64,000 nt of DNA, taken from NCBI GenBank assembly GCA_905372095.1, contig CAJPNK010000001.1:124001-188000 (forward strand). The letters run 5' to 3'. Of this stretch, positions 42,026 to 52,531 are shown one piece after another. The DNA is from Candidatus Saccharimonadota bacterium. Its GTDB lineage: Bacteria > Patescibacteriota > Saccharimonadia > Saccharimonadales > Saccharimonadaceae. The translations under genes and the position numbers were made by a program. The notes beneath the pieces are model-generated. The model worked only from the letters and a program-made list of their open reading frames with translations, ran no database searches and was not told where the DNA came from. The number at the start of each line of letters is the position of its first letter. The stretch's first letter is position 1.

Positions 42026-42726
42026 TCGAATAACTCCGTTAAGCGTTGCTTAAATAGTCGTTTGACGATATTGATGGCATTCCAGTTGTTTTGACCTTTG
42101 GCGCGGGAATAGTCGGTGTAAATTGCCTTGATTGGGTATTCGGAAATAACCATGCCTGCTTGTTTGGCTCGCCAAATCATCTCTGAGCAAAATTCGTAGC
42201 CAGTTGATTTCCAATCGAGGTTATCAATTGCCTTTCGCGAGTAAATTCGTAGACCAGATTGCGAATCAGTAACATTAATACCAAACAGGGCATAAGTGAT
42301 GAAACTTAAGCCTTTATTTCCCAAAACCTTAGTCCTAGACATACCTTCGCTATTAATGAGTCGGCTACCGATGAGTAAATCAGCGTTAGAGTTGTCGCTC
42401 TGTCGAATGCCCGCCAGGACATCTTCTGGATCGTGCTGACCATCAGCATCCATGGTGGCGGCAATATCATAGCCGTGTTGCCGCGCGTAGGCAAGCCCAG
42501 TCAAGGTGGCGCCGCCAGCTCCAGAATTCAAAATATGATCAATGACAATTGCGCCGCCTTTTCGAGCTTGTTCGAGCGTATTGTCTTTTGATCCGTCGTT
42601 GACGAGAACCATATCAATCGAGTAGTCTTTTTTGGCTTTCGAGAAAACTTTTTTGGCTTTTTTAATAACACTTTCAATGACAGCTGCCTCGTTATAAGCT
42701 GGAATAATAACACAAACCCTCTTCAT
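42022..42726 (-). CDS. DPM-like glycosyltransferase family 2
   Basis: The 234-residue soluble GT2 begins VCVIIPAYNEAAVIESVIKK, has VLVNDGSKDNTLEQ, ATMDADGQHDPEDVLAG and GLRIYSRKAI, and lacks C-terminal helices, like dolichol-phosphate mannosyltransferase subunits. The neighbouring DUF2304 protein probably anchors it. On the minus strand TATACT ends six bases before the ATG (42733-42738) with no Shine-Dalgarno sequence. It starts a two-gene operon. Confidence 0.9.
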   Translation of the reverse strand: MKRVCVIIPAYNEAAVIESVIKKAKKVFSKAKKDYSIDMVLVNDGSKDNTLEQARKGGAIVIDHILNSGAGGATLTGLAYARQHGYDIAATMDADGQHDPEDVLAGIRQSDNSNADLLIGSRLINSEGMSRTKVLGNKGLSFITYALFGINVTDSQSGLRIYSRKAIDNLDWKSTGYEFCSEMIWRAKQAGMVISEYPIKAIYTDYSRAKGQNNWNAINIVKRLFKQRLTELFE

Positions 42727-42745
42727 GTTAATAGTATAACACTAT

Positions 42746-43587
<842 letters not shown>

Positions 43588-43591
<4 letters not shown>

Positions 43592-44451
43592 GAAAACTCC
43601 TTTTGATTCAGTATATAATCTTTTAATTCATGTGTCCAATCATGGCTAGAAAACCCAGTGGAATGTAGCTTGTTGAGGTTCATGTTGCTACTTAATGGGC
43701 GCTGCGCAATTCCGTCTTTGCCGGCAAAATATTCAGCCGTCGTTGTGTTGGTGACGATCAAGTCGTCGCGCCCAGCTAGCCGGAAAATTCGCCTGGTGAT
43801 GTCCGCCCAGCTTTCCAGCGGTCCGTCGTTGGTGGCGTTGTATGTGCCGAACGGCGCCTCTGTTGATAGCAGATGGTCAATAATCCTCACTAGTTCGCTG
43901 GTAAAAGTTAGACGCCCAACTTGGTCGTTAACAACGGTTGGCGAGATATTTTTTTCTGCCAGTCCCAGCATGGTGCGGACAAAGTTTTTACCCTCGCCAA
44001 TCACCCAGGTAGTACGCAACAAGTAAAACTTATCAAGCTGTTCGACCAGCAAATCTCCAGCTGCTTTTGACGCGCCATACACGCTCAGCGGGCTCAAATC
44101 TTCGCTTTCAAAATGCGGCTCGCGAGTTCCGTCGAATACGTAATCGCTGGAAATATGCACCAATGTGATATCGTGAGCGCGGCAGATCCGGGTTAGATTC
44201 GCCACTGCCGAGGCGTTAACTTTCCAGGCAGCGACGCGGCCCTCCGGTGTTTCCGCGCCGTCAACATTAGTAAAAGCGGCAGTATTCAGAATCGTTGATA
44301 TACCTGACCAGTCAAAACTTTCAACCGACTGCCGATCGGTGATATCGAGCTCGGTTTTATCGGCGAATTGAGCCTTTGGATATTTCTTTCGCAGCGCTGT
44401 TCCTAGTTGTCCGTTCGCGCCGATGATGAAAAATCTACTATCGTCTATCAT
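43588..44451 (-). CDS. rmlD: dTDP-4-dehydrorhamnose reductase
   Basis: Last step to dTDP-L-rhamnose, using NAD(P)H. The 287 residues show [17 protein letters not shown] (cofactor loop), the SSDYVFDG motif, and the SDR pair in [10 protein letters not shown] (Y-x3-K). It lies two bases after rmlC and overlaps rmlA. Confidence 0.95.
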
Positions 44452-44453
44452 CT

Positions 44454-45023
44454 TTAAACTTTCATTGGGGTAACGTTAGATAATAATGGGTGAGCAGCAT
44501 CCTTTTCAGAAATGATGGCTCGATCCTGGCTGATTGGCCAGTCGATGCCAAGCTCTGGATCAAACAGATTGACAAAGGTGTATTTGGCGTCTGGCGACCA
44601 GTGGGCGTCAACCAGGTAGGTGTAGGCAATGTTATCGTCAAGCGTTTGGTAGCCATTGGCGACGCCTTTCGGTACGAAAATTGCCGTGCCAGGGTTGATC
44701 TCATGTGTGAAAACTCGGCCGAAGCTGTCGCCCTGACGCAAATCACACCACGCGCCGAACACCCGGCCGTTGGCGGTGGAGATGAACTTATTCCACGGCT
44801 CGGCGTGCAGGCCACGGGTGGCGCCGGCTTTGTCGTTGAAGCTAATATTGTTTTGCACGATGGTGAATGACGGTAGTCCCAATGCTTCCATTTTCTCTTT
44901 TTGGTAGTTTTCTTTGAACCAGCCGCGGTTATCACCGTGGACTGGCAATTTTACCACAAACAGCCCGGGGATTGGAGATTCAGTGACGGTTAGTTCGTTG
45001 TAGTTGTTTGGATCGAAGTTCAT
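44454..45023 (-). CDS. rmlC: dTDP-4-dehydrorhamnose 3,5-epimerase
   Basis: Epimerises dTDP-4-keto-6-deoxyglucose. The 189 residues have the cupin core with RGLHAEPWNKFI, where the His and Lys are the catalytic positions, GRVFGAWCDLR and PKGVANGYQTL. The start overlaps the Nudix gene by four bases (ATGA). Confidence 0.93.
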   Translation of the reverse strand: MNFDPNNYNELTVTESPIPGLFVVKLPVHGDNRGWFKENYQKEKMEALGLPSFTIVQNNISFNDKAGATRGLHAEPWNKFISTANGRVFGAWCDLRQGDSFGRVFTHEINPGTAIFVPKGVANGYQTLDDNIAYTYLVDAHWSPDAKYTFVNLFDPELGIDWPISQDRAIISEKDAAHPLLSNVTPMKV

Positions 45024-45568
45024 ACATTACCCTTTCGCCATAGTTGATAATAATGTAGTCCTGCCAGAGTTTGGCAATCATTAATTTCGCCTTCTCGAAT
45101 CAAATCATCTATCTCATCAAGCGTGAAAAATCGCATATCGCTAAAGAGCTCATCGCTTTGTTCACGTTGGCCAGTGAAGCTTAGTTCTCGGGCTAGGCAA
45201 ACGGCCATTTTCTCTGTCAATAGGCCATTGCAAACATACGCTTCACCCAGTTTCTGCCAGGACTGAGCGATGATACCGGTTTCTTCTTCGAGTTCGCGCT
45301 TTGAGGCTTCTAATAGATCTTCATTATCGCCTCCGCCGCCGGGCAGCTCCCAGCCAAAGCTTTGTGAGGGATAGCGAAAGCCGCGTACCAAATACAAGCG
45401 CTCTTGGTCGTCTACCACTACAACCATGCACGAATCTCGCGATTCCATATAGCCATAGATTCCGGTATTTCCGTCTTGACTAATGGTCTGATCTTCGTGG
45501 ATGGTGATCCAAGGATTTTGGTAGACGATTTTACTGCTGACTTTAGTTTTTGATGGCACATCTGTCAT
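45020..45568 (-). CDS. Nudix hydrolase
   Basis: The 182 residues contain a complete Nudix box (G-x5-E-x7-REUxEExGU) with KRELEEETGI. The upstream part reads SSKIVYQNPWITIHEDQ and is typical of ADP-ribose/nucleotide-sugar pyrophosphatases. It is translationally coupled between rmlB and rmlC, so it probably tunes nucleotide-sugar levels in this pathway rather than acting in general housekeeping. Substrate unproven. Confidence 0.9.
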   Translation of the reverse strand: MTDVPSKTKVSSKIVYQNPWITIHEDQTISQDGNTGIYGYMESRDSCMVVVVDDQERLYLVRGFRYPSQSFGWELPGGGGDNEDLLEASKRELEEETGIIAQSWQKLGEAYVCNGLLTEKMAVCLARELSFTGQREQSDELFSDMRFFTLDEIDDLIREGEINDCQTLAGLHYYQLWRKGNV

Positions 45569-45570
45569 GA

Positions 45571-46607
<1,037 letters not shown>

Positions 46608-46629
46608 AAGTAATCGACAGAGGAGGATT

Positions 46630-47061
46630 ATGAAAATAGTAATTGTTAGCGGCTATTTCAATCCGCTGCACGGCGGACACCTGGATATGATTGAGGCAGC
46701 AGCGGCTATGGGCGACAAACTGATTGTAATTGTTAATAATGATAAGCAGCAGCTGCTCAAAAAAGGCAAGATTATCCTGGATGAAAGTAATCGGCTGCGG
46801 TTAATGCGGGCGCTAAAGGGTGTCGATCAGGTTATTCTATCAATCGACGAAGATCCAACGCAAATTAAGTCGTTGGAAATGGTTGCCGGCCAGTATCCGG
46901 GTGATGAGCTGATCTTTGCTAACGGCGGCGATCGTGACACCGAAAAAGCCATCCCCGAAGCAGATGTTTGTAAAAAGTACAACATACAAATGCGGTTTGA
47001 TGCTGGTAAAGGTAAGCCAGATTCGTCGACGCGAATCAACCAAGCGACAGGCAAAGAATAG
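46630..47061 (+). CDS. Cytidylyltransferase-like nucleotidyltransferase
   Basis: The 143-residue protein has the HxGH nucleotide-binding motif in NPLHGGHLDMI and a C-terminal SSTRI element, the family pair of the TagD/RfaE/CTP-transferase superfamily. Such enzymes activate glycerol-phosphate, heptose-phosphate or similar for cell-surface polymers. The substrate cannot be told from this sequence. It is a single-gene transcript diverging from rmlB and converging with galE. Confidence 0.85.
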   Translation: MKIVIVSGYFNPLHGGHLDMIEAAAAMGDKLIVIVNNDKQQLLKKGKIILDESNRLRLMRALKGVDQVILSIDEDPTQIKSLEMVAGQYPGDELIFANGGDRDTEKAIPEADVCKKYNIQMRFDAGKGKPDSSTRINQATGKE

Positions 47062-47122
47062 CTGGATACAGAATAAAGGCGGGTTGCCGCTGAATAACCG
47101 CCAGTAAAAGACGCCGCGTTCG

Positions 47123-48139
47123 CTACTCAGAAAAGCCGTTCGGATTTTGTGATTGCCAGCGCCAGCTATCAGCGCAAGCCTGTTCAATACTTAATTCGGC
47201 TCGCCAGCCTAGTTCGCGCTCAGCTTTGCTGCAGTCAGCGTAGCAAGCGGCGATATCGCCAGCTCGCCGCGGTTTGATATCGTAAGGTAGGTTGCGCCCG
47301 CAAGCTTTGCTAAACGCTTTGATGATTTCTAACACCGATGTGCCGCTTCCGGTACCGAGATTATAAATACTAGCTCCGGCTTTCATGTGCTGCAGAGCGG
47401 CGACATGGCCGCGCGCTAGATCAACGACGTGAATATAATCGCGCACACCTGTGCCGTCTGGCGTGTCATAATCGTTGCCGAAAACACCGACACTTTGCAG
47501 TTTGCCGACAGCAACTTGAGCGACGTAAGGTAATAAATTGTTTGGAATACCGTTTGGATCTTCGCCGATTTGACCTGATTGATGAGCGCCGATCGGGTTG
47601 AAATAACGCAAGATTGTTGCTTCGAACGTTGGATCGGCCGCGCAGTAATCCTGTATGATTTGCTCGATCATGTATTTAGTCTTGCCATAAGGATTGGTTA
47701 AGCCTACGCCGACTGTCGAAGTTTCGCGCAGCGGCAGCTCGCTAGGACTGCCGTAAACGGTTGCTGAACTTGAAAAGACCAATTGCTTAACGTTATATTT
47801 TCGCATCGCTTCAAGCAGTGCTAGAGTCGAGACGAGGTTATTATCGTAATATTCTAGCGGTTTGGCGACTGATTCACCGACAGCCTTTAGTCCAGCAAAA
47901 TGAATTACTGAATCTATATCGTATGTTGTAAAAATATCACTAAGTGCTGATTGGTCGCGGACGTCCGCTTCAATAAAAGGGATTTCGTGCCCAGTGATCT
48001 GTTCGACGCGTCGCAAACTCTCGCGGCTAGAATTGGCTAAGTTATCGATTACCACCACTTCAAAATTATTATTGATAAGCTCGATCAGCGTGTGGCTGCC
48101 AATATAACCCGCGCCGCCGGTGACTAAAGTTGTTTTCAT
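47123..48139 (-). CDS. galE: UDP-glucose 4-epimerase
   Basis: Interconverts UDP-glucose and UDP-galactose (possibly the N-acetyl forms). The 338 residues begin TTLVTGGAGYIGSHTLIELI, have SSSATVYGSP and NPYGKTKYMIEQI (Y-x3-K), and RYFNPIGAH. On the minus strand TATAAT lies six bases before the ATG (48146-48151), predicting a leaderless message. It supplies galactose precursors for the glycan locus. Confidence 0.96.
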   Translation of the reverse strand: MKTTLVTGGAGYIGSHTLIELINNNFEVVVIDNLANSSRESLRRVEQITGHEIPFIEADVRDQSALSDIFTTYDIDSVIHFAGLKAVGESVAKPLEYYDNNLVSTLALLEAMRKYNVKQLVFSSSATVYGSPSELPLRETSTVGVGLTNPYGKTKYMIEQIIQDYCAADPTFEATILRYFNPIGAHQSGQIGEDPNGIPNNLLPYVAQVAVGKLQSVGVFGNDYDTPDGTGVRDYIHVVDLARGHVAALQHMKAGASIYNLGTGSGTSVLEIIKAFSKACGRNLPYDIKPRRAGDIAACYADCSKAERELGWRAELSIEQACADSWRWQSQNPNGFSE

Positions 48140-48145
48140 AGTTTT

Positions 48146-48151
48146 ATTATA
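48146..48151 (-). promoter_or_regulatory. galE -10 box
   Basis: Read on the minus strand this is TATAAT, followed by six bases and the galE ATG. No Shine-Dalgarno sequence fits in the gap. Confidence 0.6.
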
Positions 48152-48170
48152 CTCGAAAACAAATAGTTAA

Positions 48171-49289
48171 TTAAGAAATGCTATCGCGAACAACCTTTTT
48201 AATCTTAGTCAAGAAAAGGCCTTTGTCGAAGCGTTTAGCGGTGCGGGCGAGTTTGCTGGGATGAAAACTAGTTTGTTCGGCGATTTCGACGGCTTTTACA
48301 ACATCGTCAACAGTTTGATGATGAAACAGCGTGCCAATGTCGGGCGAAGTAACTATATCAGTGGTGCCGCCGCGCGCCAGGCCGATAACCGGCGCTCCGG
48401 CTGCCAATGCTTCAACGCTAACAATACCGAAATCCTCCTCGGCAGGATAAATAAAGCCGCGCGCAGTTGTGATAGCTTTCTCGTATTCGGCATCGCTAGC
48501 ATCGCCGAAGCGGTCGGTGCGGAATTCGACGGTTGGGCCAGCAAGCTTGACTAGCTGGTCGTGAGCTGGCCCGTTGCCAAAAACGATCAGTTTTTTGTTG
48601 AGTTTGGTAGCGGCTTTGACGGCTAGATCGTAGCGCTTATACGGCAACTGGCGGCCGATAGTTACGTAGTGGTCGCCCCGTTTGCGAGCAGGCGTAAAGC
48701 GGCTAGTTTCGACTGGCGGATGAATTACGGTACTGCTGCGGCTGTAATATTTTTTGATGCGTTTTTGCGTTTCGGTAGAGTTGGCGATGAAAACATCGAC
48801 TTGCTTCGCAGCCTCCAGATCAAGCTGGCGCTGATGTGGTACTAGCAGCGGCATCAGTAGGCGAATAAACGGATTAAGTTTGCCGTAGCCAGGATCGCGG
48901 CGGTATTCGTCGTAGTGGCTCCAGTAGTAGCGCGGCGGCGTATGGCAATAATTGATAATAATTTGGTTGAGTCGTGCTTTAGTAACTTGGTGGCCGTGCA
49001 GGTACGAACTGGTCAAAATAATGTCAAATTCGCTAAGATCGAGCTGGCGCATTGCTTTAACTGCTAGCGTCGGAAAAAGTTTGTAATAATTGCGCAGCCG
49101 CGGCGGTATTTTTTGTAGTTTCGAGGTGCGAATATCAAGTTTAGCAAAAGCCGGAACCTTGTCGGGATTATATATTGCCGTATAAATTGGCGCGTCAGGA
49201 AAAGCTTCGTGCATGGCTAGCACGACATTTTCGGCACCGCCCATCGTTGTCAAGAAGTCGCAAACAATCGCAATGCGCGGACGCTTCAT
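48171..49289 (-). CDS. Glycosyltransferase family 4 (WbaZ-like)
   Basis: The 372-residue GT-B protein begins RIAIVCDFLTTMGGAENVVL, has NYCHTPPRYYWSHYDEYRR near residue 105, typical of mannosyltransferases of the WbaZ type, and the donor site FIYPAEEDFGIVSVEALAAG (E-x7-E). It overlaps the polyprenyl-phosphate sugar transferase by one base (TAATG), so the priming and next transfer steps are coupled. Confidence 0.9.
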   Translation of the reverse strand: MKRPRIAIVCDFLTTMGGAENVVLAMHEAFPDAPIYTAIYNPDKVPAFAKLDIRTSKLQKIPPRLRNYYKLFPTLAVKAMRQLDLSEFDIILTSSYLHGHQVTKARLNQIIINYCHTPPRYYWSHYDEYRRDPGYGKLNPFIRLLMPLLVPHQRQLDLEAAKQVDVFIANSTETQKRIKKYYSRSSTVIHPPVETSRFTPARKRGDHYVTIGRQLPYKRYDLAVKAATKLNKKLIVFGNGPAHDQLVKLAGPTVEFRTDRFGDASDAEYEKAITTARGFIYPAEEDFGIVSVEALAAGAPVIGLARGGTTDIVTSPDIGTLFHHQTVDDVVKAVEIAEQTSFHPSKLARTAKRFDKGLFLTKIKKVVRDSIS

Positions 49290-50725
49290 TATCTCGCTCC
49301 TGTTTTATGTAATACAACACCGATTGTTTTGAAAAGTATCCGCAAGTCTAGCCAAAAACTCCAGTTTTGCGCGTAATAAAGTTCAAGCTCAATCCGTTCG
49401 TCGAAGCTCAAGTTGCTGCGGCCCGAGACTTGCCACAATCCAGTCACCCCAGACTTAACGCTATGCAATAACGCCGTACGATTTTTGCTGAATTTAACTT
49501 CTTGCGGCAGAATCGGACGCGGCCCGACTAAACTCAAGTCGCCGAGCAGCACGTTGATAAATTGCGGGAATTCATCAAGCGAAGTATTACGCAAGAACTT
49601 ACCAAACCAAGTAATTCGCGGATCATCGGCGACTTTGTGATCGCGCCGGTATTCGGCGGCCAAATCAGGCCGATTCATTTCCTCAAACTCGATACTGGCG
49701 TCCTTTTTGCCGTACTGAGCACCCATAGTGCGGAACTTATAAAGGCGAATCGGCTTCGAAAAACGGCTCAAACGCTTAGAACGGTAAAAAATCGGTCCGG
49801 GATTGCAAATCTTTTGCAGCAGCGCGATTATTATTATAATTGATCCCCAGAGCGGCAAAGTAATAATAACGGCTATCAAGTCGAACAACCGCTTAGCAAT
49901 TGCCCCCCAGCCGATGAGTGGTGTTTGGCTGACAGTAATCATCGGATAGCCGAGAAAGACATCGACGGTGTTTTTGCCAGTGTAAAATTCTGGCTCGCCA
50001 GGGATGAAATTATATTGAATGTGAGCAATTTGCGCAGCGCTTAAAATCTGGTGGTTGCGATCCTCGCTGGCATAAAGGTCGGTTTGAATAATAGTGCTGA
50101 TATTAAGTTTTTTGATATCTTTGAGTGCTGTCTCGACGCGGCCGTAATGAACGATACCGAGATGCGGCGGCAACAATTTTGCCGGTCCGGCGAAGGCTAC
50201 AATTTGATAACCAGATTTGTGGGTGGAGCCGAGGGACATCGCAATATCGGTCGTCGCATCAGAATTGCCGATTACCAACACTCGGCTGACACCGTGTCCG
50301 TAGCGGTATAACTCGTTGCGAATAGTGCGAATTATTTCGCGTACCAAAATAATGGCAATCGTTGAGCCGATTAAAACGTAAAGGGCGACTAACCTGGCCG
50401 GAAAAATATGCATACTAGTGAAGTATTCCCAGCCAATTACTAGCAGTATACCAATGAAAGTGCCGAGTGTTATGCGGCTCCATTCGACGAGGCGGCGGTT
50501 ATAAATGCTCGGACTGTACAATCCGAGCGAAGCGAAAATCAGTATCCACACCGGGGTAATCACGGCAAAGCCGATAATATATTCGTAGGCGTAAACAATG
50601 TGCAAGAGTACGCGCTGGTCGACTTGAGTGCGAATATAATAGGCTGCGGCAAAAACAATTGCCAGCACTATCGCGTCGGCCGCCATCAGGATTAGGCTGT
50701 AAGACTTGGTGTTATGAGATGGCAT
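49289..50725 (-). CDS. Polyprenyl-phosphate sugar phosphotransferase (WbaP/exopolysaccharide type)
   Basis: Starts glycan assembly by moving a sugar-1-phosphate onto undecaprenyl phosphate. The 478 residues have four to five N-terminal membrane helices, a CoA-binding-like domain (VSRVLVIGNSDAT), one more helix, and the conserved C-terminal catalytic domain with KRLFDLIAVIIT, YKFRTM, DEFPQFINVLLGDLSLVGPRP and GLWQVSGRS. Its minus-strand -10 (50734-50739) lies eight bases before the ATG. The O-antigen-ligase gene diverges from it. Confidence 0.95.
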   Translation of the reverse strand: MPSHNTKSYSLILMAADAIVLAIVFAAAYYIRTQVDQRVLLHIVYAYEYIIGFAVITPVWILIFASLGLYSPSIYNRRLVEWSRITLGTFIGILLVIGWEYFTSMHIFPARLVALYVLIGSTIAIILVREIIRTIRNELYRYGHGVSRVLVIGNSDATTDIAMSLGSTHKSGYQIVAFAGPAKLLPPHLGIVHYGRVETALKDIKKLNISTIIQTDLYASEDRNHQILSAAQIAHIQYNFIPGEPEFYTGKNTVDVFLGYPMITVSQTPLIGWGAIAKRLFDLIAVIITLPLWGSIIIIIALLQKICNPGPIFYRSKRLSRFSKPIRLYKFRTMGAQYGKKDASIEFEEMNRPDLAAEYRRDHKVADDPRITWFGKFLRNTSLDEFPQFINVLLGDLSLVGPRPILPQEVKFSKNRTALLHSVKSGVTGLWQVSGRSNLSFDERIELELYYAQNWSFWLDLRILFKTIGVVLHKTGAR

Positions 50726-50733
50726 TTGTCTTC

Positions 50734-50756
50734 ATTATAACAACTTTCGTTATAAT
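50734..50756. promoter_or_regulatory. Divergent promoters as an inverted repeat
   Basis: ATTATAAC (50734-50741) and GTTATAAT (50749-50756) are perfect inverted copies separated by seven bases. They supply the -10 box of the sugar phosphotransferase on the minus strand and of the ligase-like gene on the plus strand. Neither transcript would have more than a few bases of leader. Confidence 0.65.
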
Positions 50757-50763
50757 AGATAGC

Positions 50764-52098
50764 ATGAGCAATCTCAATACCGATAATTTGGAGCGTCGGC
50801 TAGCTTCGGTAACGCTGGTGCTGTTGGCTGCGATCATGCTAGGTTTGGCAATTCATACGCCGTTGACGGTTTTGGCGAGCACGCATTGGCCGCTGGCTGC
50901 CTTGTATATCAAAGCTTGGAAAGAAGCGTTGCTAGCGGTAGCGTTTGTCCTGGTGATTATCCTGGGTTGGCGGCGCCATGCTTGGCGATTTTGGCTGCGC
51001 GATAAGTTGCTATGGTTGATTGCTGGTTTTGCGCTGTGGCATTTAATTTTAGTAGGAATATCGCTGACTGTGGGTAATTCAGCGACAACTGTGATTGCTG
51101 GCCTGGTAATTGATTTGCGCTGGGGTCTAATGGCGGCGACGATGTATGGTTTTATTTATCTCTATCCGCGCTATCAGCAAATTTTATCGAAGTGTATGCT
51201 GGCGGCGGCAGCGGTAATTATTGGTTTTGCTTGTTTGCAATTGGTTTTGCCGCGGGATTTCTTGACAGTATTCGGTTACAGTCAGGCGACGGTTGCACCG
51301 TATTTGACAGTTGATTCAAATGAGGCTTATGTGCGCTTTGGTAGCACGCTGCGGGGGCCGAATCCGCTAGGGGCGTACGCGCTTGGCGGGTTGGTGTTGG
51401 CGTCAACTTTTTTAGCGGCAAAATGGCGGGATAGTGCTAAGTTGCGCGTCTACGGCATTTTGGCGGCCGTTAGCTCTAGTGCCGCTCTTTATATTAGTTA
51501 TTCGCGGGCGGCGATTCTGGGGGTTCTAGCAGCATTAGGCGGGCTTTTTGCTCATCAATATGGCCGGAAATTACCTAAAAAAGCTTGGATATCGATTGCT
51601 GCGGGAGTTTTAATTGCAGCTGCGGGCGGAGCTTATTTGCTGCGCGATACCAGCTTTATGCATAATGTGATTTTGCACGATAATCCTACTACGGGTGCTG
51701 TTAGAACCTCAAATGATGACCACCTTTCGTCGCTGCGCGATGGCGTCATCAAGGCAGCGCAACAGCCGTTTGGCGCTGGTATTGGTAGTACTGGGTCGGC
51801 ATCGTTATTAGGTGATTCAGGGGTGATTATCGAGAACCAATATTTATTTATCGTACACGAAGCTGGTTGGCTGGGTTTGGTGATTTACTTGATGATTGTG
51901 ATTATCGTTTTGCGGCGGCTATGGCGGCGGCGGAACGATTGGTTAGCGCTTGGTATGTTTTTGTCTGGAATTGGCCTGAGCATCGCTAGTTTGTTCTTGC
52001 CAGTATTTGCTGATGATGTAATAGCACTAGTTTGGTGGGGCTTGTCGGCGCTGATAGTGGCGCGACCGTTTGACCGGGAGCTGGTTGATTCGTTATAG
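50764..52098 (+). CDS. O-antigen ligase/polymerase-like membrane protein
   Basis: The 444-residue protein has about ten to twelve membrane helices and the Wzy_C-type element with SRAAILGVLAALGG in a loop, a large outer loop, and GVIIENQYLFIVHEAGWLG in the last third, as in O-antigen ligases and related polymerases. It either polymerises or attaches finished glycan to an acceptor. ATG 50764 lies seven bases after TATAAT; the longer frame starting at 50659 overlaps the divergent gene and is rejected. Confidence 0.82.
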   Translation: MSNLNTDNLERRLASVTLVLLAAIMLGLAIHTPLTVLASTHWPLAALYIKAWKEALLAVAFVLVIILGWRRHAWRFWLRDKLLWLIAGFALWHLILVGISLTVGNSATTVIAGLVIDLRWGLMAATMYGFIYLYPRYQQILSKCMLAAAAVIIGFACLQLVLPRDFLTVFGYSQATVAPYLTVDSNEAYVRFGSTLRGPNPLGAYALGGLVLASTFLAAKWRDSAKLRVYGILAAVSSSAALYISYSRAAILGVLAALGGLFAHQYGRKLPKKAWISIAAGVLIAAAGGAYLLRDTSFMHNVILHDNPTTGAVRTSNDDHLSSLRDGVIKAAQQPFGAGIGSTGSASLLGDSGVIIENQYLFIVHEAGWLGLVIYLMIVIIVLRRLWRRRNDWLALGMFLSGIGLSIASLFLPVFADDVIALVWWGLSALIVARPFDRELVDSL

Positions 52099-52099
52099 T
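52094..52099 (+). promoter_or_regulatory. -10-like box before the LexA-like gene
   Basis: TATAGT lies six bases before ATG 52106 and overlaps the stop codon of the ligase-like gene. It suggests a separate, leaderless transcript for the repressor. Confidence 0.5.
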
Positions 52100-52105
52100 G
52101 AAGGT

Positions 52106-52531
52106 ATGGCAGCGCAAGCTCAATCGGCGGCAATTAATCCGACCAAGAAGCAGTACGAGCTTTTACTATTTATTGATAACTTTATAAAAGATAACGGCTA
52201 CGGGCCGAGCTATCGCGAGATAATGCGGGCGCTTAATTACAAAAGCGTTTCGACAGTGGCAGTGCATATTGATAATTTGATCTCCCGCGGCCACTTGCGT
52301 AAGCGTGACAATTCAGCGCGGTCGCTAGAGGTGATCGACGTGGCTGCGGCGCCAAAAACCACGCCAGAAGTTTTGGATTCGACAGACGCGATAGCTGAAC
52401 GCTGTATTCGCGCTAAAATAGCCGATTTGCAGAAGCAAGACGACGATAAGGTACGCCGGGATATTCAAACGCTGCAATCGGCATTACAAATTCTTGGTTG
52501 TGAGGGGCCGCGTGAGACGGATAGCGCGTAA
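52106..52531 (+). CDS. LexA-like repressor lacking the autoprotease domain
   Basis: The 141 residues carry the LexA winged-helix domain: KKQYELLLFIDNFIKDNGYGPSYREI, then ALNYKSVSTVAVHIDNLISRGHLRKRD with the recognition helix, as in LexA. The expected S24 peptidase domain with the catalytic Ser/Lys is absent; the remaining ~65 residues are a charged helix. It therefore cannot be switched off by RecA-stimulated self-cleavage. It overlaps the next gene by 20 bases. It may be a constitutive repressor or act through another partner. Confidence 0.85.
   Translation: MAAQAQSAAINPTKKQYELLLFIDNFIKDNGYGPSYREIMRALNYKSVSTVAVHIDNLISRGHLRKRDNSARSLEVIDVAAAPKTTPEVLDSTDAIAERCIRAKIADLQKQDDDKVRRDIQTLQSALQILGCEGPRETDSA

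Noticed and set aside
47078..47102. Hairpin between the cytidylyltransferase gene and galE as a terminator
   Set aside because: The arms pair only with a bulge and no T-run follows in either direction, so it is too weak to call.
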